A stretch of 64,000 bases of DNA from Castellaniella denitrificans (lineage in GTDB: Bacteria > Pseudomonadota > Gammaproteobacteria > Burkholderiales > Burkholderiaceae_B), in contig NZ_JBHSEZ010000029.1 in NCBI RefSeq assembly GCF_042653765.1, forward strand, positions 124,001-188,000, given 5' to 3'. Position 1 is the stretch's first letter, and every line of letters starts with the position of its first letter. Below, one piece after another: positions 1 through 8,002 of this stretch. The translations under genes and the position numbers were made by a program. Below the pieces are notes generated by a model. It was not told where the DNA came from, did not search any database, and was given only the letters and a program-made list of their open reading frames with translations.

Positions 1-60
1 GAACGGATTCCGGTTGCGAGCAAGACCTTGCCGCCCAGGGCAAGGTTCGTCTTCCCGCCA
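1..60 (+). promoter_or_regulatory. yybP-ykoY manganese riboswitch, 3' portion (cut by window start)
   Basis: The conserved block AGCAAGACC sits at 19-27. This is the 3' conserved strand of the yybP-ykoY Mn2+ aptamer. It is followed by a hairpin, ACCTTGCC (25-32) against GGCAAGGT (39-46), that reuses the end of that block and could act as expression platform. The conserved GGGGAGUAG strand would lie upstream of the window, so only the 3' part is visible. This riboswitch class commonly precedes TerC-family genes, and a terC gene starts at 124, which supports the call. Whether control is by termination or translation cannot be decided here. Confidence 0.72.
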
Positions 61-74
61 TGAAAATGGTCCGA

Positions 75-120
75 TCCCCCCGGCGGTTATTCCGAAAACC
101 GACAACCCGCAACCGGGGGA
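75..120 (+). promoter_or_regulatory. Stem that could hide the terC Shine-Dalgarno
   Basis: CCCCCGG at 77-83 is complementary to CCGGGGG at 113-119. The second arm contains the only purine-rich ribosome binding sequence in front of the terC ATG at 124. Pairing would occlude translation initiation, so this may be the translational output of the Mn2+ riboswitch just upstream. This is inferred from complementarity alone. Confidence 0.4.
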
Positions 121-123
121 CCC

Positions 124-840
124 ATGCTCGAATTTCTTCAAACGCTCCATTGGGCGGCCGTTTTCCAGATCATCCTGATCGACATCCTGCTGGGTGGCGA
201 CAACGCCGTGGTCATCGCCCTGGCCTGCCGCAACCTGCCGCGCGCGCAGCGCATGCAGGGCATCCTGTGGGGCACCGCCGGGGCCATCATCCTGCGCGTG
301 GCGCTGATCGCCTTCGCCCTGACGCTGCTCGACATCCCCTTCCTGAAGATCGTCGGCGCGCTGCTGCTGCTGTGGATCGGCATCAAGCTGCTGCTGCCCG
401 AGGACGGCGGACACGGCAAGATCACCGGAGGCGCCTCGGTCCTGGCGGCGGTCAAGACGATCCTCGTCGCCGACTTCGTCATGAGCCTGGACAACGTCAT
501 CGCCATCGCCGGCGCGGCCCAGGGGGCCCATCTCGATCACCAGCTCGGCCTGGTGATCTTCGGGCTGCTGGTCAGCGTGCCCATCATCATCTGGGGCAGC
601 ACGCTGGTCCTGAAGCTGATCGACCGCTATCCGCTGGTGGTCACCTTCGGCGCCGGACTGCTGGGCTGGATCGCGGGCGGCATGCTCGTCACCGATGTCG
701 TCGTCACGGATCGCCTGGGTGCGCCGTCCACGGCGCTGAAGCTGGCCGTGGAAGCCGCCGGCGCGCTGCTGGTCGTGGCGCTCGGCCGCTGGCTGGCCGG
801 CCGCCGCCAGGCCGCCAAGGCGACCGGGAGCGCCGGCTGA
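124..840 (+). CDS. TerC/YjbE-family integral membrane metal exporter
   Basis: This 238-residue hydrophobic protein has about seven membrane segments and the two TerC signature blocks: GGDNAVVIAL near residues 23-32 and DFVMSLDNVIAIAG near 117-130. Their acidic residues are thought to bind metal. The length matches the short YjbE-type TerC proteins rather than the longer Alx type. Several relatives export Mn2+, and the riboswitch remnant upstream suggests the same role here. The ATG at 124 follows a GGGGGA Shine-Dalgarno. The gene is monocistronic and converges on the DUF190 gene. The family is secure; Mn2+ as substrate is inference. Confidence 0.9.
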   Translation: MLEFLQTLHWAAVFQIILIDILLGGDNAVVIALACRNLPRAQRMQGILWGTAGAIILRVALIAFALTLLDIPFLKIVGALLLLWIGIKLLLPEDGGHGKITGGASVLAAVKTILVADFVMSLDNVIAIAGAAQGAHLDHQLGLVIFGLLVSVPIIIWGSTLVLKLIDRYPLVVTFGAGLLGWIAGGMLVTDVVVTDRLGAPSTALKLAVEAAGALLVVALGRWLAGRRQAAKATGSAG

Positions 841-886
841 CCAAGACGGGCCGGGTGCCGGTGCCGGTCCGGCCCCGCGCCCGGCT

Positions 887-1207
887 TCAGGCGTCCGGGC
901 CCGTGCGGCCGTACTCGACGGGGATCTTCACGTAGAAGACGTCGGCGCCCCCGGCCCGGACGGCCGCCAGCAGGCGGGCGCAGGTCGTCTCGTCCACGGC
1001 CACGGTGATGCCCACGGGCTGGTCCGCGAGTTCGAAGAAATGCGCGGCGTGCAGCCTGCCGTGGTGGCCGAAGCTCTCGTTGGCGGCGAACAGCGTGGCG
1101 CCCAGCGCGCCTTGCTCCTTGGCCAGTTCGAGCAGCCATTCGGCCATGGAAGTACCGTCGTGGCGCCGGTCCTGCTGCGTGTAGAACGTCAGTTGATAGC
1201 CTTTCAT
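887..1207 (-). CDS. DUF190 family protein of the fluoride module
   Basis: This 106-residue soluble protein of the DUF190 (PII-like fold) family has the conserved N-terminal pattern KGYQLTFYTQQ and a middle region with LAKEQGALGATLF. DUF190 genes very often neighbour crcB, and here the gene follows crcB on the same strand after 33 bases. It therefore falls under the fluoride riboswitch upstream of crcB. The biochemical role of DUF190 is not established; a regulatory or accessory role for the channel is plausible. The start at 1207 has a GGAGCG ribosome binding sequence upstream on the minus strand. Confidence 0.88.
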   Translation of the reverse strand: MKGYQLTFYTQQDRRHDGTSMAEWLLELAKEQGALGATLFAANESFGHHGRLHAAHFFELADQPVGITVAVDETTCARLLAAVRAGGADVFYVKIPVEYGRTGPDA

Positions 1208-1240
1208 GGAACGCTCCTCGTCGGGTGGTCCGGTCGGTGG

Positions 1241-1627
1241 TCAATGCGCCGCGCGCGCGGCGGCGACGGTGGCGATGCCCAGCAGGGTCATGGCGAGCGA
1301 GCCGCCCACATGGACGGCGATGGAGATCGCCATCCAGCCGTAGCGCGCTTGTTGCAGCAGGGTGGCCAGCTCTCCGGAAAACGTCGAAAAGGTCGTCAGC
1401 CCGCCGCAGAAGCCGGTGATGATGAACAGCCGCCAGTGCGGGGGCAGGGCGGGGTGCCCGCCGAGCCAGGCGATGGCCAGGCCGATCACGTAACCGCCGA
1501 TCAGGTTGGCGGCCAGGGTGCCGGGCGGCAGGGTGGGGAGCAGGGCGTTGAGCGTGTTGCCCAGCCACCATCGGAAGAGGGCACCCAGCGAGGCGCCGGC
1601 GGCGATGGCGAGCAGTGTGTAGGGCAT
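1241..1627 (-). CDS. crcB: Fluoride channel CrcB/Fluc
   Basis: Small four-helix Fluc-family channel of 128 residues, which exports fluoride from the cytoplasm as a dual-topology dimer. The family landmarks are all present: GALFR near residues 15-19, Asn41 in the second helix, and the phenylalanine-box sequence FSTF at 80-83 inside CGGLTTFSTFSGE, with the helix-break and sodium site region before it. It is the first gene behind a fluoride riboswitch and terminator (1652-1741) and is followed by a DUF190 gene. Length is typical and nothing is missing. Confidence 0.96.
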   Translation of the reverse strand: MPYTLLAIAAGASLGALFRWWLGNTLNALLPTLPPGTLAANLIGGYVIGLAIAWLGGHPALPPHWRLFIITGFCGGLTTFSTFSGELATLLQQARYGWMAISIAVHVGGSLAMTLLGIATVAAARAAH

Positions 1628-1651
1628 GAGGCGACTCCGGGTGATGAAATG

Positions 1652-1694
1652 AAAAATGCCTACGGCCCGGCGGTGCGCCGGGGGCCGTAGGCAT
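1652..1694 (-). terminator. Intrinsic terminator of the fluoride riboswitch
   Basis: On the minus strand a perfect 12-bp stem (ATGCCTACGGCC against GGCCGTAGGCAT) is followed by TTTTT. The 5' arm begins inside the 3' end of the fluoride aptamer (the CCTACG element). Aptamer folding and terminator formation therefore compete for the same bases. By the known mechanism, fluoride binding would suppress the hairpin and allow crcB transcription. Confidence 0.9.
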
Positions 1695-1741
1695 CATCAG
1701 CCGCGACAGGCGCGGCGGTTTCATGGAGGAATGCCATCTCC
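1686..1741 (-). promoter_or_regulatory. Fluoride (crcB) riboswitch aptamer
   Basis: Read on the minus strand, the segment holds the conserved crcB-motif parts in order: GGAGATGG, CTCC closing the first stem, AACCGCC, GGCTGATGA and CCTACG. These match the published fluoride aptamer consensus, including the pseudoknot strands. It lies about 60 bases upstream of the crcB start and feeds directly into the terminator at 1652-1694, so it should be a transcriptional ON switch for crcB and the DUF190 gene. Confidence 0.93.
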
Positions 1742-1852
1742 AGACGATGCCGATGTTAGCAGCGCCGGCGCCGGCTGCGCAAGGTGGCGTTCAGCGGTCC
1801 CGCGTTACACTGGACCGGTCGTTTTCTCGAATCTTGCGGAAGGAGTGCATCC

Positions 1853-2635
1853 ATGCTCAAAGGTAAAAAAGCGGTCGTCACCGGTTCCACCAGCGGCATC
1901 GGCCTGGCCATCGCCCGTGAACTGGCCCGCCAGGGCGCCGACGTGGTCATCAACGGTTTCGGCGACGCCGACGCCATCGAACGCGAGCGCGCCGGCCTGG
2001 AAAAGGATTTCGGCGTCAAGGCCGCGTACCTGAACGCCGACCTGATGGACGCGCAGGCCGCGCGCGATTTCATCGCGCAATCGATCCAGGCGCTGGGCGG
2101 CATCGACATCCTGGTCAACAACGCCGGCATCCAGCACACCGACCTGATCGAGGACTTCCCGGTCGACAAGTGGAACGCCATCATCGCCCTGAACCTGTCG
2201 GCCGTGTTCCACTGCACCGCCGCCGCGCTGCCGGCGATGAAAAAGCAGAAATTCGGCCGTGTCATCAACATCGCCTCGGCGCACGGCCTGGTGGCCTCGG
2301 TCCACAAGTCGGCCTACGTCGCCGCCAAGCACGGCGTGGTGGGCTTGACCAAGGTCACCGCGCTGGAAAACGCCGGCACCGGCGTGACCTGCAACGCCAT
2401 CTGCCCGGGTTGGGTGCGCACCCCCCTGGTGGAAAAGCAGATCCAGGCCCTGGCCCAGGAAAAGGGGCTGGACATCGAAGCCGCCGCCAAGGACCTGCTG
2501 GCCGAAAAGCAGCCGTCCCTGGAATTCGTCACGCCCGAGCAGCTGGGCCAGGCCGCCGTGTTCATCGCCTCGGACGCCGCCGCGCAGATGACCGGCACCA
2601 CGCTGTCCATCGACGGCGGCTGGACCGCCCGCTGA
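1853..2635 (+). CDS. bdhA: 3-hydroxybutyrate dehydrogenase (SDR family)
   Basis: This 260-residue NAD-dependent short-chain dehydrogenase interconverts D-3-hydroxybutyrate and acetoacetate in polyhydroxybutyrate and ketone-body metabolism. The cofactor motif TGSTSGIG is at 10-17 and NNAG at 89-92. The catalytic Ser142, Tyr155 and Lys159 are present. Gln94, His144, Lys152 and Gln196, the substrate-binding set known from Pseudomonas 3-hydroxybutyrate dehydrogenases, are all at the expected positions. That separates it from generic SDRs. The ATG at 1853 was chosen over an in-frame one at 1784 because AAGGAG lies just upstream (1839-1844) and the length then equals the family norm. Confidence 0.95.
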   Translation: MLKGKKAVVTGSTSGIGLAIARELARQGADVVINGFGDADAIERERAGLEKDFGVKAAYLNADLMDAQAARDFIAQSIQALGGIDILVNNAGIQHTDLIEDFPVDKWNAIIALNLSAVFHCTAAALPAMKKQKFGRVINIASAHGLVASVHKSAYVAAKHGVVGLTKVTALENAGTGVTCNAICPGWVRTPLVEKQIQALAQEKGLDIEAAAKDLLAEKQPSLEFVTPEQLGQAAVFIASDAAAQMTGTTLSIDGGWTAR

Positions 2636-2651
2636 CGCCGGAGGCCGCCGC

Positions 2652-3425
2652 ATGCTGATGGTCCTGTCCCCGGCCAAGAAGCTGGACTACGACTCTCCGG
2701 TGCGCACGGCGCTGCGGTCGCAGCCGGTGTTTCCCGATCAGACGCGCGAACTGATCGGGATCCTGCGCACGCTGTCGGCGGACGATCTGGCGGGCCTGAT
2801 GGATCTGTCCGACGCGCTGGCGCGCCTGAACGCCGAGCGCTATGCCGCCTGGGTGGACGAACCCGACCTCAGCCATGCGCGCCAGGCGGTCCTGGCCTTC
2901 GACGGCGACGTCTACGAAGGCCTGCGCGCGCCGGAGTTGTCCGACGCCCGGCTGAACTGGGCGCAGGACCATCTGGCCATTCTCAGCGGGCTGTACGGCG
3001 TGCTGCGGCCGCTGGACCTGATCCAGCCCCACCGGCTGGAAATGGGCACGCGGCTGCGCACTCTCCGGGGCGCCACCCTGTACGCCTGGTGGGGCGATCG
3101 CATCGCCCGCGAACTGAACCGGCGCCTGGACGCGCTGCCCGGCGAACGCATCCTGCTGAACCTGGCGTCGGGCGAATACTTCAAGTCCGTGGATCGCAAG
3201 GCCCTGGACGCGCGCGTGGTCGAATGCGTCTTCCAGGACGAGAAGAACGGCGCCTGGAAGATCATCAGCTTCCACGCCAAGCGGGCGCGCGGCCTGATGG
3301 CGCGCCACATCATCGATCACGGCATCGACGACGTCGCGGGCCTGCGGGATTTCGCGTCGGAAGGCTACGCCTACGCGCCGCGCGAATCCACGGCCGACCG
3401 GCTGGTGTTCCGGCGCCCGGCCTGA
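2652..3425 (+). CDS. yaaA: YaaA-family peroxide stress protein
   Basis: A 257-residue member of the UPF0246/YaaA (DUF328) family. It starts with the typical MLMVLSPAKKLDY and contains the conserved middle block around YGVLRPLDLIQPHRLEMG. The E. coli homologue limits intracellular iron and oxidative DNA damage during peroxide stress and has a DNA-binding fold. The gene follows bdhA after 16 bases and may be cotranscribed. No operator such as an OxyR site was recognised upstream. Confidence 0.93.
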   Translation: MLMVLSPAKKLDYDSPVRTALRSQPVFPDQTRELIGILRTLSADDLAGLMDLSDALARLNAERYAAWVDEPDLSHARQAVLAFDGDVYEGLRAPELSDARLNWAQDHLAILSGLYGVLRPLDLIQPHRLEMGTRLRTLRGATLYAWWGDRIARELNRRLDALPGERILLNLASGEYFKSVDRKALDARVVECVFQDEKNGAWKIISFHAKRARGLMARHIIDHGIDDVAGLRDFASEGYAYAPRESTADRLVFRRPA

Positions 3426-3537
3426 ACGGCCCGGGGAATCTCAGGGATAACGAGGGTTGCCGGGCTGCCGAAGGCCGTGGCACGCTGTGCCCGTAATTAT
3501 GAATTATTAATTTCCGAGTTCTGCACAGGAGGCCCCG

Positions 3538-4260
3538 ATGGCGGCCAGGATTGTCCAGAAAATCCTCTACCAGGAAGTCGCCGATCGCCTGCGCGGCATG
3601 ATCCAGGCCGGGGAACTGCGGGCGGGGGAATGGATCGACGAGGTCAGCCTGACCGCGTCGCTGGGCATTTCCCGCACGCCGCTGCGCGAGGCGCTCAAGG
3701 TCCTGGTGGCCGAAGGCCTGCTGCGCATCGAGCCGCGCCGGGGCTGCTTCGTCAACGAACTGTCCGGCCGCGACCTGGAAAACATCTTCCCCCTGATGGC
3801 GATGCTGGAAGGCCGGTGCGCCTTCGAGGCCGCACAGAAGGTCACGGACGCCGACCTGCGGCGGCTCGAGCCGCTGCACAGCGACCTGCGCCGCTACGCG
3901 GAACAGGGCTCGATCGACGACTACTACGCGGCCAACGCCAGGATCCACGTCGCCATCCAGGACCTCGCCGACAACCGCTGGCTGTCCGGCCTGATCGACA
4001 ACCTGCGCCAGGTGCTCAGCCTGTCGCGCCACCGCAGCCTCAGCTACCCGGGACGGATCGAAGAGTCCTGCGCCGAGCACCTGGCGATCTTCGCCGCCTT
4101 GAAGGCGCGCGATCCGGAAGGCGCCGAGGCCGTGACCCGCAAGCACCTGATGCGCCAGCTCGACGCCCTGCGCGCCCTGGCGCGCAGGGACGAGCCAGTC
4201 GCCGGGCCTGCGGCGCTGCGCGTGGCCGAGCCGCCGGAGGAACACCATGCCCAACGCTGA
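3538..4260 (+). CDS. GntR-family regulator (FadR/FCD type), likely of malonate genes
   Basis: This 240-residue transcription factor has an N-terminal winged helix-turn-helix (about residues 10-75, with the GISRTPLREALKVL recognition region). A C-terminal FCD ligand-binding domain spans about 85-220 and carries the conserved Asp/His metal-binding residues. AGGAGG lies 7 bases before the ATG. The gene overlaps the downstream malonyl-CoA decarboxylase start by 14 bases, so it is the first gene of the malonate operon. By analogy with MatR it probably senses malonate or malonyl-CoA. Specificity is inference from context. Confidence 0.88.
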   Translation: MAARIVQKILYQEVADRLRGMIQAGELRAGEWIDEVSLTASLGISRTPLREALKVLVAEGLLRIEPRRGCFVNELSGRDLENIFPLMAMLEGRCAFEAAQKVTDADLRRLEPLHSDLRRYAEQGSIDDYYAANARIHVAIQDLADNRWLSGLIDNLRQVLSLSRHRSLSYPGRIEESCAEHLAIFAALKARDPEGAEAVTRKHLMRQLDALRALARRDEPVAGPAALRVAEPPEEHHAQR

Positions 4261-5584
4261 CGCGAAGCCGTCCGGCCGGCCGTCCGGACCCGCCGGCGCC
4301 GAGGGAGCCGTCCAGGGCGCCGGGGACCGGTCCGGCGCGCCCGCCGCCGAGCAGGCCCCCGCCCGCGCCGGCGGCCTGCTGGCGCGCCTGGGCCGCTGGC
4401 TGGAACGCGACCACCTGCCCGATCCGGACGCGTTGCGCGCGCTCTACGAGGCGTCCCTGACCGACGGCGGCGCCAACCTGCTGGCCCGCCAATGGGCGGA
4501 ACGCTACCGGGCCGCCGGCGCCGACGAGCGCCGTTCCCTGCTGGCCTGCCTGGTGCGCGCCGGCGTGGACATCGAGCCGCGCGGCGACCGGGGCGCGCGC
4601 CTGTTCCGCCGCCTGTACGCGCAAAGCGACCGGCTGGAACTGATGGTGGAACTGCGCGCGGACATGCTGCGCTGGCGCAACCAGGTCGCCGGGCTGTCGG
4701 TCCTGGAGCAAGAACTGGCGGCCCTGCTGTCGAACTGGTTCGACGTCGGCATGCTGGAACTGCGCCACATCAACTGGGATTCGCCCGCCTCGCTGCTGGA
4801 AAAGCTGATCCGCTACGAGGCCGTCCATGAAATCCGCTCATGGGACGACATGCGCCGCCGGGTGGCCGCGGACCGGCGCTGCTACGCTTTCTTCCACCCG
4901 CGCATGAGCGACGTGCCGCTGATCTTCGTGGAGGTCGCCTTCGACGGCCAGATGGCCGCGGACGTGCAGTCCCTGATCGACCCGGCGCGGCCGGTCGACG
5001 GGCTGGACAAGGCGCGCTGGGCGATCTTCTATTCGATCTCCAACACCCAGCGCGGACTGCGCGGCATCAGCTTCGGCAATTTCCTGCTGAAGCGGGTGAT
5101 CGAGGAACTGCTGGACGAACTGCCGCAGCTCAAGTCCTTCGCCACCCTGTCGCCGATCCCCGGCTTCGCCGACTGGCTGGGCCGCCAGTCCGGCGAGGCC
5201 ATCCAGGCGCTGCTGAAGGACAAGGCCGAACGCCAGGCGGCCGCCGCCGACGCGGAAGCCGGCGCCCGCTGGCTGGAGCGCCTGCGCGCCGCCGCGCAGG
5301 GCGAGGCGCCGGAGGCCGTGCGCCGCAGCGGCCTGCGGCTGGCGGCGTACTACCTGACGCAATTGCGCGATGGCGAACCGCTCGACCCGGTGGCCCGCTT
5401 CCACCTGGGCAACGGGGCGCGCATCGAGCGCCTGAACTGGGCGGCCGACGCCTCGGCCCGGGGGCTGGAACAGTCCTGCGGCATGATGGTGAACTACCTG
5501 TACGAACCCGAGCAGCTCGACGAGAACCGGGCGCGCCTGGCCGCCGGCAGGCCGCGCGTGTCCCGGGGGGTGCAATGGCTGTGA
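4247..5584 (+). CDS. matA: Malonyl-CoA decarboxylase
   Basis: This 445-residue enzyme converts malonyl-CoA to acetyl-CoA and CO2. The N-terminal helical region (about 35-165) is followed by the GNAT-like catalytic domain. The motif ATLSPIPGF (near residue 300) carries the expected catalytic Ser. The C-terminal FHLGNGA and NWAADASARGLEQS blocks near 385-415 carry the catalytic His and the signature of the family. GGAGG lies at 236-240 of kilobase 4, just before the ATG at 4247, inside the end of the regulator gene. The first 35 residues are Ala/Pro/Gly-rich and probably disordered. With MatB it lets malonate feed acetyl-CoA metabolism. Confidence 0.95.
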   Translation: MPNADAKPSGRPSGPAGAEGAVQGAGDRSGAPAAEQAPARAGGLLARLGRWLERDHLPDPDALRALYEASLTDGGANLLARQWAERYRAAGADERRSLLACLVRAGVDIEPRGDRGARLFRRLYAQSDRLELMVELRADMLRWRNQVAGLSVLEQELAALLSNWFDVGMLELRHINWDSPASLLEKLIRYEAVHEIRSWDDMRRRVAADRRCYAFFHPRMSDVPLIFVEVAFDGQMAADVQSLIDPARPVDGLDKARWAIFYSISNTQRGLRGISFGNFLLKRVIEELLDELPQLKSFATLSPIPGFADWLGRQSGEAIQALLKDKAERQAAAADAEAGARWLERLRAAAQGEAPEAVRRSGLRLAAYYLTQLRDGEPLDPVARFHLGNGARIERLNWAADASARGLEQSCGMMVNYLYEPEQLDENRARLAAGRPRVSRGVQWL

Positions 5585-6378
5585 ATGCCGGATCCGGCGC
5601 GGGGCGCGTGCATGCGCGTGTCGAGGGCGCGGTGGCGACCGTCACCCTGGACCACCCCGGGCGCCTGAACGCCATCACCGTCGCCATGTGGAACGAGCTG
5701 GCGGAAATTTTCGGGCGCCTGTCGGCCGACCGGGCCTTGCGCTGCGTGGTCGTGCGCGGCGCGGGCGGGCATTTCGCCGCCGGGGCCGACATCCGCGAGT
5801 TTCCCCGGGTGCGCGCCGATCGGGACGGCGCCATGGCCTATCACCGGCGCACCATCGCCCCCGCCTTGCGGGCGGTGGCCGATTGCATCCACCCGGTGGT
5901 CGCGGCGATCGAGGGTGTCTGCGTGGGCGGCGGGCTGGAGATCGCCAGCCGCTGCGACCTGCGCCTGGCGGCCCGGGGCGCGCGTTTCGGCGCGCCCATC
6001 AACCGCCTGGGTTTTCCCATGGCGCCCGACGAGATGCGCGGGCTGCTGGAATTGGCGGGCCGCGCCGTCACGCTGGAAATCCTGCTCGAGGGGCGGGTCT
6101 TCGACGCCGACGAGGCCCTGGCGAAGGGCCTGCTGACGCGGGTCGTGGCGGCCGACGCGCTGGAATCCGAGCTGGTGTCCACGGTGGCGCGCCTGTGCGC
6201 GGGCGCCCCGCTGGCCGCGCGCCTGAACAAATGGACCGCTGCGCGCCTGGCCGGCGATCCGGCGCCCCTGAGCGAGGCCGAATGGCGCGCCTGCTTCGCC
6301 TACGCCGACGGGCCCGACCATCACCGGGGCATGCAGGCCTTTCTGCAGGGCACCGATCCCGTTTTCACAGGAGAATGA
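5575..6378 (+). CDS. Crotonase-fold protein (enoyl-CoA hydratase/isomerase family)
   Basis: A 267-residue crotonase-superfamily protein. The oxyanion-hole region GGHFAAGADI lies near residues 62-71 and GVCVGGGLEIASRCD near 112-126; the Glu in GGGLE matches one catalytic acid of hydratases. At the position of the second acid (PE in hydratases) it reads FGAPINRLGFP, so that Glu is absent. It is therefore unlikely to be a standard hydratase and may be an isomerase, thioesterase or decarboxylase of an acyl-CoA. The ATG at 5575 overlaps the malonyl-CoA decarboxylase end by 10 bases, indicating translational coupling in the malonate operon. Confidence 0.85.
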   Translation: MAVNAGSGAGRVHARVEGAVATVTLDHPGRLNAITVAMWNELAEIFGRLSADRALRCVVVRGAGGHFAAGADIREFPRVRADRDGAMAYHRRTIAPALRAVADCIHPVVAAIEGVCVGGGLEIASRCDLRLAARGARFGAPINRLGFPMAPDEMRGLLELAGRAVTLEILLEGRVFDADEALAKGLLTRVVAADALESELVSTVARLCAGAPLAARLNKWTAARLAGDPAPLSEAEWRACFAYADGPDHHRGMQAFLQGTDPVFTGE

Positions 6379-6379
6379 C

Positions 6380-7915
6380 TTGGAATCCAACGCGAATCTC
6401 TACACCGTGCTGCGGGGCGGCTTTCCGGCCGACCTGGGCGCCGTGGCGATCGAAACCCCGGAGCGCACCTACAGCTGGGCGGACATCGACGCCATCAGCG
6501 GCCGCATGGCCGCGCTGCTGCGCTCGTTCGGCGTCCCCGCGGGCGCGCGCGTTGCCGTCCAGGTCGAGAAATCCCCCGAGGCCCTGATGCTGTACTTGGC
6601 GACCCTGCGCGCCGGCCTGGTCTACCTGCCGCTGAACACCGCCTACCGCGAGGCCGAGGTGGCCTATTTCCTGGGGGACGCCGAGCCTGCCGTGGTGGTC
6701 TGCGGGGACGGCGCGAGAAGCTGGTGCGAACCCCTGGCGCGCGGCAAGGGCGCCGTCCGGGTGCTGACCCTGAACGCCGATGGCGGCGGATCCCTGGCCG
6801 AGGCCGCCGCGAAGATGGATCCGGCGTTCGAGACCGCGCGCAGCGCCCCCGGGGACCTGGCCGCCATCCTGTATACCTCCGGCACCACGGGACGCAGCAA
6901 GGGCGCCATGCTGACGCACGCCAACCTGGCCTCCAACGCGCTCACCCTGCGGGATTTCTGGGGCTGGCGCGCCGACGACGTGCTGCTGCACATGCTGCCG
7001 ATCTTTCACGTCCACGGCCTGTTCGTGGCGTCCCACGGGGCGCTGCTGGCGGGCGCGCGCATGATCTGGCTGCCGAAGCTGGACGTGGATCAGGCCCTGC
7101 GGTACCTGCCGCGCTGCACCCTGATGATGGGGGTGCCCACCTACTACGTCCGGCTGCTGGCCGACCCCCGCTTCACGCGCGCGGTCTGCGCCGGCATGCG
7201 GCTCTTCATCTCCGGCTCGGCGCCGCTGCTGGTGGACACCTTCCGCGAATTCCAGGCGCGCACCGGCATGACCATCCTGGAACGCTACGGCATGAGCGAG
7301 ACCGGCATGATCACGTCCAACCCCTGGGACCCCGCGCGCGGCGAGCGCATTCCCGGCACCGTGGGGCCGGCGCTGCCGGGCCAGGCGGTGCGGGTGGTGG
7401 ACGACGCCGGCCGGCCCGTCGCGGTCGGCGAGCCGGGCCACGTCCAGGTGCGCGGCCCCAATGTCTTCGCCGGCTACTGGCGCATGCCGGAAAAGACCCG
7501 CGAGGAATTCACCGCCGACGGCTGGTTCCGCACCGGCGACATCGGCGTGCTGGGCGGGCCGGGCATCCCGGACGACTACCTGAGCATCGTGGGCCGCAGC
7601 AAGGACCTGATCATCTCCGGGGGCTACAACGTCTATCCCAAGGAAATCGAGATGGTCATCGACGCCATGCCCGGCGTCCAGGAGTCGGCCGTGATCGGCG
7701 TGCCGCACGCGGACTTCGGCGAGGCCGTGGTGGCCGTGGTGGTGCCGCGCGCCGGGGCGTCGGTGGATCCGGCCGCCATCCAGGCGGGCCTGAAGTCCGG
7801 CCTGGCCAATTTCAAGGTGCCGAAGAAAATACACGTGATCGATGCGCTGCCGCGCAATGCCATGGGCAAGGTCCAGAAGAACGTGCTGCGGCAGCAGTAC
7901 GCGGGCCTGGAATGA
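6380..7915 (+). CDS. matB: Malonyl-CoA synthetase (malonate-CoA ligase)
   Basis: This 511-residue acyl-adenylate-forming enzyme activates malonate with ATP and CoA. It has the P-loop YTSGTTGRSKGAML near 161-174, the adenine motif ERYGMSETGM near 304-313, GWFRTGD near 381-387, GGYNVYPKEIE near 414-424 and the C-terminal catalytic Lys in AMGKVQKN. Its closest family by sequence pattern and context is MatB. The start is a TTG at 6380, preceded by ACAGGAGA at 6367-6374; the nearby ATG at 6375 is out of frame. It follows the crotonase gene by one base. Substrate rests on neighbours (decarboxylase, TRAP) as well as family. Confidence 0.93.
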   Translation: MESNANLYTVLRGGFPADLGAVAIETPERTYSWADIDAISGRMAALLRSFGVPAGARVAVQVEKSPEALMLYLATLRAGLVYLPLNTAYREAEVAYFLGDAEPAVVVCGDGARSWCEPLARGKGAVRVLTLNADGGGSLAEAAAKMDPAFETARSAPGDLAAILYTSGTTGRSKGAMLTHANLASNALTLRDFWGWRADDVLLHMLPIFHVHGLFVASHGALLAGARMIWLPKLDVDQALRYLPRCTLMMGVPTYYVRLLADPRFTRAVCAGMRLFISGSAPLLVDTFREFQARTGMTILERYGMSETGMITSNPWDPARGERIPGTVGPALPGQAVRVVDDAGRPVAVGEPGHVQVRGPNVFAGYWRMPEKTREEFTADGWFRTGDIGVLGGPGIPDDYLSIVGRSKDLIISGGYNVYPKEIEMVIDAMPGVQESAVIGVPHADFGEAVVAVVVPRAGASVDPAAIQAGLKSGLANFKVPKKIHVIDALPRNAMGKVQKNVLRQQYAGLE

Positions 7916-8002
7916 GAAGGGGCGTTCGATAGGCCCCGCCGGGGCCATGGCCGCGCCCGGAGCCGGGCCGGCAACCTCCATAAAAATCATCAGGAGACAA
8001 CC

